DNA from: Nemorincola sp044225795
Lineage (GTDB): Bacteria; Bacteroidota; Bacteroidia; Chitinophagales; Chitinophagaceae
Reading direction: 5' to 3'
Length of the DNA stretch: 64,000 nucleotides
Assembly (NCBI GenBank): GCA_044225795.1
Contig: JBGAIF010000004.1
Coordinates: 186,001 to 250,000, forward strand
In this document: positions 7,667 through 16,743 of the stretch, in pieces
Layout of the letters: every line of letters begins with the position of its first letter
Numbering within the stretch: the first letter of the stretch is position 1
Position numbers and translations under genes: made by a program
Notes under the pieces: generated by a model
Seen by the model: the letters and a program-made list of their open reading frames with translations, nothing else
Told to the model about the DNA's origin: nothing
Databases searched by the model: none

Positions 7667-8740
7667 TCAAAATAACCTTAGCTGCCCCACTTTAGGCCTT
7701 CTGAAGTCTTTGGTGTTCATCTCCATCGTCGTCTCGTTCAGGCCAAACTTCTTGCAGTAAATCTGGAACTGATCACGAATGAGCTCGGCAAATTTGCCAT
7801 CGCCCGAGATACGGTTGCCCCAGCGGCTGTCGTTCACATTGCCATCATGGCATTCACATATCTGGTGCCATACCTTATCTGCCCTGTCGGGGAACGTCTT
7901 GAACAGCCAGTCTTTGAATATGCCGCCTATGGCGCCATTTAGGCGCACCACCGTGTACCCTGCCCATTTGGCGCCCGCCTCAGCGGCAGCCTTCAGCACA
8001 TCGTGCATATGCATATCATTCAATCCCGGTATTAGTGGTGCATTCATAATGCCGGTCGGCACCCCGGCTTTAGACAAGGTCTCCACCACCTTGAGCCGTG
8101 AACGGTAAGAGGCCGTACGTGGCTCCATCACCCTCCGCAGGTCCTCATCAAGCGAAGTGATGGAAGAGAATACCCGCACGAGGTTCATCTTCGCCAGTTC
8201 CTGTATGATATCGAGATCGCGCAGCACCAGCGCGTTCTTAGACAACAAACCAACAGGGTTTCTGTATTCGAGGCATATCTCCAGCAATTGCCGTGTGATG
8301 CGCATCTTTCTTTCTATAGGCTGGTAGCAATCGGTATTACCACTCAATGATATGGTTGCCGGCTCCCAGTTCTTATTATCAAAGAACTTGCGCAGCAATG
8401 CCGGCGCATTCTTCTTCACCACTATACGGCTCTCAAAGTCCACACCCGCGCTGTAGCCCCAGTACTCATGCGAGTTGCGGGCGTAGCAATAGATACAGCC
8501 ATGCTCACAGCCCTGGTAGGGATTGGCAGAGTACATCATCCCCACATCAGGACTGGTCACTTTGTTCACCAGGGTCTTGCTATCATCATAAATATATTCG
8601 GTCTCTCTCTTTTCCTCTTCCCAGTCGTCTATTGCCTCAGGGTGCAGTTGCACATACTCCCCTTTCAGGAATTTGTTCTTAGGGTTGTACTGGGCTCCCC
8701 TTCCCTTTTCAAACCTGTCGTTAGCTACCTGGTTGATCAT
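7667..8740 (-). CDS. PA0069-family (SPL-like) radical SAM protein
   Basis: This 357-residue protein has a radical SAM motif at C78-x3-C82-x2-C85 (CEHGCIYCYA). It has the PA0069-family N-terminus (GRGAQYNPKNKF), the YSANPYQGCEHGC entry to the motif, and the SITSLDEDLRRVMEPRTAS segment. The PLIPGLND turn also matches. The family resembles spore photoproduct lyase in its core, but its substrate is not established. The gene lies 24 bases downstream of a Y-family polymerase gene on the same strand, so a DNA damage role is a reasonable inference. Confidence 0.85.
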   Translation of the reverse strand: MINQVANDRFEKGRGAQYNPKNKFLKGEYVQLHPEAIDDWEEEKRETEYIYDDSKTLVNKVTSPDVGMMYSANPYQGCEHGCIYCYARNSHEYWGYSAGVDFESRIVVKKNAPALLRKFFDNKNWEPATISLSGNTDCYQPIERKMRITRQLLEICLEYRNPVGLLSKNALVLRDLDIIQELAKMNLVRVFSSITSLDEDLRRVMEPRTASYRSRLKVVETLSKAGVPTGIMNAPLIPGLNDMHMHDVLKAAAEAGAKWAGYTVVRLNGAIGGIFKDWLFKTFPDRADKVWHQICECHDGNVNDSRWGNRISGDGKFAELIRDQFQIYCKKFGLNETTMEMNTKDFRRPKVGQLRLF

Positions 8741-8764
8741 AATATTTTTCTCCTTTCATTTGTT

Positions 8765-10231
8765 TCAGATCGTATCTCTCATCACCACTTCGTCAAAATA
8801 GGCTACCTCATCATAAGTAAGGTCCACACCCTCCTGCTCTTCTACAGGCTTTGGTTCCGGCTTCTTCCTGATGACTATCTTTCGCGGCACACCGGGTTGC
8901 TCATCTTCTTCCAGCATATGCTTGTTGGTCACTTCACCTTTAGCATTATTGCCCAGGTCTCTTACCGACCCAAAGCCTACGGCATCTTTCATCACATGGG
9001 GATTGAAGAGTTCGCTACCCTTTCTCACTACATTCTTCTGCTCGTACATATCCTTGATATCATACATCACCTTTCGTACCAAATCTCTCTTCAGCCTGTT
9101 ATCGAAAAGGCTATACTGCATCACGGTACTCTTTATAAAAGACTGTACGGCCACTGTTAGATTGGTGACCCTTGGATTAAGAATGGCATCTGATCCCCGG
9201 GCCTGCTCAAACTCTTCTATTCGCTGCCGTATATAGCTGCGCAGCTCGTAAGCATCCTGCACAGGATCTGCCAGCTTTACCGACGTTTCCCATTTAGACC
9301 CATCGCGGTAACGGGCGGAGAAATAGACCTCTCTGCAGAAAATATTGCTCTTCACCATGCGCTGCTCCAGCCTTGTGCATAGCGACACCAGCATACTCTC
9401 TAACTTCTGCCTGTCCTCACTCTGCTGCCGGCTCATGGTACGGGTAGCGCTCATGGTCCGGTTCTCCGACTTATTGTACATATCCACCTCGCCGAAATTG
9501 AGCCGGCGGTGCCAGTAGTCGCCCACCACACCACCAAATGCCTTTCTCAGCAACGCCGCCGAAGAATGCCTCATCTCCAGCGGAGTATTGATACCTATCA
9601 TGCGCAGGCGCTTCTCGTTGGCGTTGGCAATACCTGGCAGGTCCTGCAGCTTCATCATACCGAGGTAATGATCTATGTTCTCCGGAGTTATTGTCACCAG
9701 GCCATCTACCTTTTGGCGCTCTGTGCCCACCTTGGCCAGGAATGAATTGGGTGCTATACCTATGGAGCAGGTGAGATAATCATACTTTGCCCGGATATCA
9801 TCCTTTATTTTTCGCGCTATGACCGACAGATCGTTATAAACCAATTTGTAGGAATGGAAGTTGGCAACCGCCTCATCAATGCTCTTGGGTATCACATCAT
9901 CACAATAACTACGGATGATGGCCATCACGTCCACATGTATCTGGCGATACCAGGCCGGGTGTGTGACCGTAGTGATCATCTGCGGACATAGTTGCTTACA
10001 ATCCTGCAGCCTCATTCCCGACTTCACTCCAAAAACCTTGGCCTCTTTCGAAGCAGCTATCACGGCTGCATTTGGGCTATCATAAGTAAGCACCCCAACT
10101 GCCTTACCCCTTAGCTCCGGGTGGCGCTGCTGCTCACAACTGGCAAAGTAGCAGTTCATGTCAACATACATGACAAGCGCCTCTGTTTTAGCATAGACCG
10201 AGTTTTTGAAGTAGTCTTTGTGGCTGTTCAC
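8765..10231 (-). CDS. Y-family (Pol IV/UmuC-like) translesion DNA polymerase
   Basis: This 488-residue protein begins its palm with YVDMNCYFASCE (D24) and has the second catalytic acidic pair at KSIDEAV (D119, E120). These are the metal-binding residues of Y-family polymerases. A helix-hairpin-helix-like segment (LQDLPGIANANEKRLRMIG) and a little-finger domain follow. A charged tail of about 90 residues after the little finger has no domain I recognise. The subclass between DinB and UmuC is not certain. It is transcribed ahead of a PA0069-type radical SAM gene. An inverted repeat and a possible promoter lie just upstream. Confidence 0.87.
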   Translation of the reverse strand: MNSHKDYFKNSVYAKTEALVMYVDMNCYFASCEQQRHPELRGKAVGVLTYDSPNAAVIAASKEAKVFGVKSGMRLQDCKQLCPQMITTVTHPAWYRQIHVDVMAIIRSYCDDVIPKSIDEAVANFHSYKLVYNDLSVIARKIKDDIRAKYDYLTCSIGIAPNSFLAKVGTERQKVDGLVTITPENIDHYLGMMKLQDLPGIANANEKRLRMIGINTPLEMRHSSAALLRKAFGGVVGDYWHRRLNFGEVDMYNKSENRTMSATRTMSRQQSEDRQKLESMLVSLCTRLEQRMVKSNIFCREVYFSARYRDGSKWETSVKLADPVQDAYELRSYIRQRIEEFEQARGSDAILNPRVTNLTVAVQSFIKSTVMQYSLFDNRLKRDLVRKVMYDIKDMYEQKNVVRKGSELFNPHVMKDAVGFGSVRDLGNNAKGEVTNKHMLEEDEQPGVPRKIVIRKKPEPKPVEEQEGVDLTYDEVAYFDEVVMRDTI

Positions 10232-10276
10232 GCAGCTAAGATACTAAAATGTCAATTATTTTGGAATTTATTTATC

Positions 10277-10353
10277 GACAATTGTCAAATTATAGAGATA
10301 AACTGCCCAAAACTAACGCCAGCAGTACTTTCTATATGTCAAACTTTTTGGCA
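10277..10353 (-). promoter_or_regulatory. Candidate promoter/operator region for the polymerase - radical SAM pair
   Basis: Read on the minus strand, TAGTTTTG (10308-10315) fits the Bacteroidota TAnnTTTG element. A TTTG lies 24 bases further upstream (10340-10343), slightly longer than usual spacing. Downstream, GACAATTGTC (10277-10286) is a perfect palindrome where a repressor could block transcription. TGTCAAA-CTT-TTTGGCA (10337-10353) is a near-perfect inverted repeat over the -33 side. The TGTCAA half-site recurs at 10246. A LexA-type role is possible but unproven. Confidence 0.35.
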
Positions 10354-10461
10354 TCATCGTTACCAAACTCCGGACAACCAACACCCCCTGCATAATACCT
10401 TTTCACCCAATATTCTATCATGTGCATATTTTGTCATGTAATTTCAGTTGATAAATAAATA

Positions 10462-10494
10462 GTTGCTGAATTCGGGTAATTTTTTTTAAATTTG
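10462..10494 (+). promoter_or_regulatory. Bacteroidota-type promoter for the giant CHU/PKD gene
   Basis: TAAATTTG at 10487-10494 matches the TAnnTTTG -7 element, and GTTG at 10462-10465 lies 21 bases upstream in the -33 position. The start codon is about 30 bases downstream, giving a short leader typical of the phylum. Confidence 0.5.
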
Positions 10495-10524
10495 AAATAC
10501 TTCAAAGTTTAAGAAACTCTATTT

Positions 10525-13500
10525 ATGAGCGCAAAGCGCAGCTTGGCTTACATCCTGTTTGTTATCAGCTTGTTATTGACGAGCTATGCTTCGCGCGCTA
10601 CACATATTGTGGGTGTTGACCTGTCTTACTCCTGGATAAGCGGCAGCACGTACAAGATATCATTGACCGTTTATGGCGACTGTGCCGGGGCAGCCTTCCC
10701 ATCACTCACGAGCAGTGCGCCGGTGGTCTGTATCTATGATGGTAACACCTCAGTAAGCAGCGTGACGCTGGCATTGCAACCCCCTACCAATGGTGTGGAG
10801 ATAACGCCGGTATGCCCCGCAGACAGCAACAAGACACAGTGCACCAACCTGTCTTATACGATACCGGGCATCAAGAAATTTGTTTACACAGCCAACTATA
10901 CACTGCCCTACACGTCAACAGTGTGGCGGTTCCTGTTCACCGGAAGTATGGGCGGTTCCTCATCGGCGGGCCGGGGCTCCGGCATCACCAATATTGTTAC
11001 GCCGGGCTCTACCATCATTCAGTTGGTAGATACATTGAACAATACCACCTTCAATAATAACAGCCCTTCACTGACCATTTTACCCACTCCTTTCTTTTGC
11101 CTTAACAATCCCGACACCTACAATCCCGGGGCCAGCGATATGGATGGCGACAGCCTGAGGTTCTCACTGGTATCTGCCATCGATGGCACTACTTCCTGCA
11201 GCACATTAGGCACACCCGTCACCTATGTATCGCCATACACGCCTACTGCACCATTAGCAGCCACCGGATTCTCATTCAATGCGCAGACAGGCCAGATAAT
11301 ATTCACGCCGAATATTCTGCAACGCTCGCTGGTCGTTTATAATATTGACGAATACCGCGGCACCACCAAGGTAGGTACCTGCCAGCGCGAAATGACCTTT
11401 CTCGTACTTACCTGCACCAGCGGATCTCCCTGGGGCGGATATACATCATCAACCACAGGCACTATAATTGACAGCACGGATTACAGCGTGTGTTCCAATG
11501 TAGGAGCTTTCTCCATAACCATGACACCAAAGGAGGCAGATACTTCAAACAACATCAACGTTACCGCTACCGGCCTGCCACCCGGCGTCACCTTCACAAC
11601 CGCTAATAACAATACCAATCATCCTTTGTGTACGGTGTCCGGAAACACATCTTCCCTTCCACCGGGCACTTATATATTTTATGTCACGTTCAAGGACAAT
11701 GCCTGCCCGCTGAACGGATTAAGGACACAGGCATTCACTATCGTCGTTCTGCCGTCTCCGGTGGTCACTGCCGGACCTGATACCACTTTTTGCGCCGGCA
11801 ATAGCGTGACGCTTACCGCCACAGGGGCATCGTCGTATAAATGGTCTCCCGGCTCGGGCTTATCGTGTACCTTATGTTCATCCACTATCGCTACACCATC
11901 ATCTACTACGGTTTATACCGTAACGGGTACCGCGTCTAATGGCTGCACAGCTACCGATACCGCAAGGGTCACCGTCCTGCCGCTGCCTGTACTTATTACC
12001 GGAACAACGGCGGGTATCTGCAAAGGGAACTCCGCGCCACTGTCCGTTTCAGGTGCCGCATCATACCTGTGGTCTCCGTCCGGTAGCCTTTCGTGCAGCA
12101 CGTGTACCAATCCTGTCGCGACGCCAACTGTCACGACCACATATTCTGTGACCGGCACTGCCGCCAACGGCTGTATCAGCACAGGCGGTGTGACCATAAC
12201 CGTCAATCCTCTGCCGGTAGTTACGGTAGCGCCCGCTGCTATTTGTTCGGGCAAGTCGGCCACATTAGCACCGTCGGGCGCTATAAGCTATGTGTGGTCT
12301 CCGCCAACGGGCCTGTCCTGCACATCCTGCACCAATCCGGTAACTACCACCACTGTTACCACTACCTATACCGTCACCGGAACTGATGTAAATGGATGTA
12401 TGAACACGGCAACGGTCACAGTCACGGTAGGGGCCACACCGCCGCCACCGGCTGTCGTTACCCCTGTCTCTTATTGTCAGAATGCTACTGCGGTGCCGTT
12501 GGTAGCCACAGGCACATCTTTGTTATGGTACACAACACTCATTGGTGGTGTCGGCAGCTCTGTTGCACCTACTCCGTCAACTGCTATTGTTGGTTCGGCT
12601 AAGTGGTATGTGAGCCAGACGATAGGTGCCTGTGAAAGTGACCGGGATTCCATTACGGTCAATATCCTTCCGCTACCCTCTGTCATACTATCGCCCGCAG
12701 CCCCGGCTATATGTATAGGCGGCGACACCACGCTGGCCGCATCCGGCGCTTCATCATATACCTGGACGCCCTCTTCCACACTTAGCAGTTCCACCGGCAG
12801 CTCCGTACTGGCTGCTCCGTTTAGCTCCACCACTTATACAGTTGTCGGTGTCGGCTCAAACGGGTGCAGCAACACGGCTACTATCACGGTCACGGTTCAC
12901 TCACTGCCCGTAGTTACAGCCGGGCCGTCCACCGCTATATGCCAGGGATCATCAGCGATCCTTACCGGTGGCGGCGCAGTATCTTATGTGTGGACGCCGG
13001 CATTAACACTCAGCAGCACTTCCGGATCTCCGGTAACAGCTACACCAACAGTGACCACTACATACACCGTTATAGGCACTGACGCATTTACCTGTATGAA
13101 CTCGGCAACTGCCACAGTTACGGTCAACCCGATACCTGCTCCACCCACCGTTGTGACACCGGTCGTTTATTGTGTCAATGCTACGGCATCACCGCTCGCA
13201 GCATTGGGAACAAGCCTGCTATGGTACACCGTGCCTGTGGGCGGTTCATCATCTCCTGTAGCGCCTGTACCATCTACCTCTGTCGCCGGAACGTTCAATT
13301 GGTATGTGAGCCAGACGATAAGTGGTTGTGAAAGCCCGCGTGATACCATTACAGTAGTGGTGAACCCACTCCCGGCAGTCGTTATTACTCCCGCTGCTGC
13401 AGAGATCTGTATCGGAGGAGATACAACACTTCATGCATCTGGGGCGCTTACTTATAGCTGGGCACCATCCACAGGCCTTAGTTCTGTATCCGGGCCTGCT

Positions 13501-14831
13501 GTAAGTGCCACGCCATCGGCCACTACTACCTATACAGTTACAGGCACCGATGTCAATGGCTGCACCAACACAGATACCCGCATGGTTGTGGTTCATCCGT
13601 TGCCCGTCATCACAGTACCATCTGTGGGTATCTGTATCAATACATCGGCTACACTAACAGCATCCGGCGCCACTACATATGTCTGGAGCCCTGCCTCATC
13701 ATTAAGTAGTTCCTCAGGCACTACCGTAGTAGCTTCGCCATCAGTCACAAGTACGTACAACATTACCGGCACCGATGGATTTGGTTGTGTAGGCTATGCG
13801 GTCACTACCGTCACCGTAAGCCCGGTCCCTCCTGCCCCGGATGCGGTCTCTCCGGTCTTCTATTGCCAGCATGCTCCTGCCAGGGCACTCACAGCTTCCG
13901 GTAGCAACCTGCTTTGGTACACCTCAGTAACAGGTGGCATTGGCTCATCAGCAGCCCCTGTGCCGGGTACAGACAATATCGATACCAATTACTGGTATGT
14001 CAGCCAGTCAGTGAATGGATGCGAAGGTCCCAGGGACACCGTTAAGGTGATCGTGATGGTGAATGCCGTCACAGATTTCGACTATGATGTTCGTTATGGC
14101 TGTATATATGATACTGTTTACTTCACCAATAAGTCTCAGTTCACCTACCGCTACCTGTGGTACTTTGGCGACAATACTTCTGATACGGCTACCAACCCCG
14201 TGCACCTCTACACGCCTGTTAAAGAAACTGCTGACATTGGCGTCATGATGTACGGGTATAATGAATATTGCTATCCCGACTCAACTTATAAGACCATCAC
14301 CCTGCACCGGACGCCATCTTTTACGCTTGTGCATGTAACTCCGGGCCAGACAATTCCTTATGGTACTACCCTGCAATTGAACGCAGATGGTGCCATCAGT
14401 TACGAATGGACACCTGATAACAGCACGCTCAGCGACAGGTTCATACACGATCCGATCGCAAAACCGGTTGACGATATTACGTACACGGTAACCGGCATTG
14501 ATGCCCGCGGCTGTGTGGATACAGCCCTGGTGACCATTACCATTGAGTACGACGATGACCCCGTGATACCAACAGCCTTCACCCCCAATGGCGACGGAGA
14601 GACGATGTGGTGCGTATTCTCAACCTGAAGTACAACAAGCTGGTCTCGCTCCGAATCTTCAACCGCTGGGGCCAGGTGGTATTCTATACTACGGATGTCA
14701 ACGAAGGTTGGGACGGCTCTTTCAATGGTGTACCACAGGACCTCGGCGTATATGTATATGTCTTCTACACTACACACCCCAACGGCAAGGGCATGCGCAT
14801 GTATAAAGGCGATGTGACGTTGATAAGGTAA
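10525..14831 (+). pseudogene. Giant secreted CHU/PKD Ig-repeat protein with T9SS type B domain, frameshifted near 14602
   Basis: The first frame (10525-14628) encodes 1367 residues: a signal peptide, an N-terminal domain starting ATHIVGVDLSY (about 30-300), and then Ig-like modules. Seven are of the TYTVTGTxxNGC kind and are punctuated three times by a YVSQT-GCES module. A PKD domain with YLWYFGDNTSDTATNPVH comes last. The frame ends just after FTPNGDGE, exactly where the gliding-motility C-terminal (CHU_C) domain should continue. The rest lies in the next frame from about 14604 to 14831 (DVVRILNLKYNKLVSLRIF, NRWGQVVFYT, then KGDVTLIR). Adding one base in GAGAC at 14599-14603 restores GDGENDVVRIL. 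The mutation removes the secretion signal, or it is a sequence error. Confidence 0.85.
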
Positions 14832-14880
14832 ACAACTGGCGTATGTCTTTTTTACCTGTGTCAATGAGGAAGCCCCGTCA

Positions 14881-14909
14881 TTGGCGCAAGTGTTTTCGAC
14901 TTGCGCCAA
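14881..14909 (+). terminator. Intrinsic terminator after the CHU/PKD gene
   Basis: TTGGCGCAAGT and ACTTGCGCCAA form a perfect 11-base stem around a seven-base loop, followed by GTAGTTTTCTT. Confidence 0.65.
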
Positions 14910-14949
14910 CGTAGTTTTCTTAATAAATTCATAAAGCGGAAAAATTTAT

Positions 14950-14979
14950 TTTGCAATTACGAAAGTTGTCGTACATTTG
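14950..14979 (+). promoter_or_regulatory. Promoter of the blaR1-like gene
   Basis: TTTG (14950-14953), an 18-base spacer and TACATTTG (14972-14979) fit the Bacteroidota TTTG/TAnnTTTG promoter closely. Transcription should start near 14986, about 40 bases before the ATG. Two identical-geometry inverted repeats overlap the spacer and the start site. Confidence 0.65.
14958..14973. promoter_or_regulatory. BlaI-type operator 1
   Basis: TACGA-N6-TCGTA, a 16-base inverted repeat lying between the -33 and -7 elements of the blaR1-like gene. Together with the second copy, 24 bases away centre to centre, it looks like a dimer-binding repressor site of the BlaI/MecI kind. Confidence 0.6.
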
Positions 14980-14981
14980 AT

Positions 14982-14997
14982 TACGAAAACATTCGTA
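14982..14997. promoter_or_regulatory. BlaI-type operator 2
   Basis: TACGA-N6-TCGTA, with the same half-sites and spacing as operator 1, placed over the predicted transcription start. The arms extend to ACGAA/TTCGT in this copy. Confidence 0.6.
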
Positions 14998-15028
14998 GAT
15001 GAATTGATAAACAAAAAACTGTTGAACA

Positions 15029-16468
15029 ATGGCTGCCTGGATCCAATCATTATCATTGACTTTGATCTGCTCGCTGGGGCAAGGCATAGTGATATACGCC
15101 GCCTTGCTGGCGCTGCTGAAAATACTACCCGGCCTTTCTGCTGTCATTAAGTATTATTTGTCGCTCATCGCCAACGCAATCCTCTTTGGCTGGTTTGCGG
15201 CCACATGGTGGCAGCAGTATCATTCTTTGTTACCTGTAGGTAGCGGAGTACAGACAACTGTTCTCCTGCTGTCTGCTCCCGGTTATAATGACACAGTCCA
15301 TGCACCCGGTATCTGGAGCTACATGCTGTCATATGTTCATCTCATTTACCCATGGCTGGCATCTTTTTATATAATGGGTGTCGTATTTATGCTCATACGG
15401 TTTGCATCGGGTCTGTGGCAGTTGTCGTCACTCAAAAGGAACGGAGTATCAACACCCGGTGAAGCCACTACGCTACTCTTCAATGCCCTGAAAGAAAAAC
15501 TGCACATGAGGGGCTATATACAATTGCTGGTGTCAGCAAAAGCACAGGCGCCCATGGTCATCGGCTATATAAAGCCTGTTATACTGGTGCCGGCAGCGGC
15601 TATGGCACAGCTTTCTGTACAGCAGTTGGAAAGCATTTTACTGCACGAACTGGTACATATCAGGCGTTACGATTATTTCATCAATATATTGCAGGCGATT
15701 GTGGAGACAGCATTGTTCTTTAATCCCTTTGTATGGCTGATATCCGGCATCATTCGCAGGGAACGTGAACATTGCTGTGACGATGTGGTCATGGCCCACT
15801 TTCATGAACCTGTACAGTATGCCTCTGCACTGGCCGCTATAGCAACATATTCAGGTGATACATCCGCCTTGGCAATGGCGGCATCCGGCAAACCTGATCA
15901 ATTGTTTCACAGAATAAAACGAATCACAGGTATGAAAAAGAGAACAGTAAGCTACAGCAGGATGGTGGCTGCCATCCTTATGATCACTATCATTGCAGGC
16001 GCTGCAGTATGGATCACCCCGTCCTTTGCAAAAGCTAAAAAGGAGAAAGAAACAGAGACCATTGCCCCGGTAAAACCAGTGCAGAAGGAACAGCCGTCAA
16101 CAAAAAAAGTAATAACAAGGACTGCAGAGACCCCGGTTAAACAAGCATCGAAGAATGTGGCAGCGGATAACGATACAGAAGAGAACAAACTTGCTAAACA
16201 CATGATCGCAGATGGCCTTGTGGACCAGGTCAAAGGGTTTGTGGTAGAGAAAGTACATGATAAGCTGTATGTGGACGGTAAAGAATTGCCAACGGCAGTT
16301 GCGGCAAAATACCTTTCCGGACTGAAGCAGGAAAATATAAGAGTTCAGGTCTTCTCCTTTGGAGAAAGGTTAAAGATGCATCCGGGTTCTGGTTTTATAG
16401 AAATATTGTTGCCTGTATCGTTCCAGTCCGGCTGCGTTCAGTACGAACCAAAGAAGCCCGGTTGCTGA
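15029..16468 (+). CDS. BlaR1/MecR1-type M56 membrane metallopeptidase (orphan, no adjacent blaI)
   Basis: This 479-residue protein has hydrophobic helices at the N-terminus, at about residues 105-125 and near 310-330. The cytoplasmic zinc site is HELVH (residues 206-210, in LLHELVHIRRYDYF) with the downstream EREHCCDDVVM helix of M56 peptidases. In BlaR1 systems a sensor signal activates this domain to remove the BlaI repressor. Here the C-terminal sensor is not a penicillin-binding domain. It is a Lys/Thr-rich linker and a small domain of about 100 residues that I do not recognise. Bacteroidota blaR1 genes usually follow blaI directly, but the 197 bases upstream hold only a promoter and two operators. 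Confidence 0.82.
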   Translation: MAAWIQSLSLTLICSLGQGIVIYAALLALLKILPGLSAVIKYYLSLIANAILFGWFAATWWQQYHSLLPVGSGVQTTVLLLSAPGYNDTVHAPGIWSYMLSYVHLIYPWLASFYIMGVVFMLIRFASGLWQLSSLKRNGVSTPGEATTLLFNALKEKLHMRGYIQLLVSAKAQAPMVIGYIKPVILVPAAAMAQLSVQQLESILLHELVHIRRYDYFINILQAIVETALFFNPFVWLISGIIRREREHCCDDVVMAHFHEPVQYASALAAIATYSGDTSALAMAASGKPDQLFHRIKRITGMKKRTVSYSRMVAAILMITIIAGAAVWITPSFAKAKKEKETETIAPVKPVQKEQPSTKKVITRTAETPVKQASKNVAADNDTEENKLAKHMIADGLVDQVKGFVVEKVHDKLYVDGKELPTAVAAKYLSGLKQENIRVQVFSFGERLKMHPGSGFIEILLPVSFQSGCVQYEPKKPGC

Positions 16469-16550
16469 TAACCGGCGCAAAACAGAACATTATAGATAAA
16501 TAATTGTCGCAGGTCATTTCTGTCTATGACAATTTCCGTTTCCCGATTTT

Positions 16551-16565
16551 TGGCGCAATATTTGC
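16551..16565 (+). promoter_or_regulatory. Sigma-54-like -24/-12 element between blaR1-like gene and folK
   Basis: TTGGC-N7-TTGC with exact GG-N10-GC spacing (GG 16552-16553, GC 16564-16565) matches the sigma-54 consensus core. Transcription would start near 16577. The next feature downstream is a hairpin with a T-rich tail at 16610-16644. folK starts at 16744. An rpoN gene exists in this window. Confidence 0.4.
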
Positions 16566-16609
16566 GGCACATTAGTGCTGCAAGTTGCATACCTCAGAAG
16601 ACATCCTGG

Positions 16610-16644
16610 AATTGCACACTTTGCACAGTGTGCAATTTTATTTT
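16610..16644 (+). terminator. Hairpin with T-rich tail (terminator, and/or operator)
   Basis: AATTGCACACT and AGTGTGCAATT form a perfect 11-base stem around TTGCAC, followed by TTATTTT. It can end transcription of the blaR1-like gene. The inner TTGCACA-G-TGTGCAA (16621-16635) is also a perfect palindrome of operator type. Confidence 0.5.
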
Positions 16645-16719
16645 GCACACATTAGCATTGAATATCAGTTTATTAGACCTGAAATTGCACACATTCTCCT
16701 GCAAAAGAAAATTGCGCAC
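16611..16719. repeat. Cluster of TTGCACAC motifs before folK
   Basis: Copies of (A/T)TTGCACAC or close variants occur at 16611-16619, 16628-16635 (reverse), 16643-16650, 16684-16692 and, as ATTGCGCAC, at 16711-16719. A shorter TTGCAC is at 16621. Five full-length sites within 110 bases of non-coding DNA suggest multiple binding sites for one regulator. Confidence 0.55.
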
Positions 16720-16743
16720 TATTTCCGGTCAACCAATTAACTT

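Noticed and set aside
10337..10356. TTTGGCATCATCGTTACC as a sigma-54 promoter before the giant CHU/PKD gene
   Set aside because: The -12 element is TTAC and not TTGC, and the GG to GC spacing fails; a TAnnTTTG promoter lies closer.
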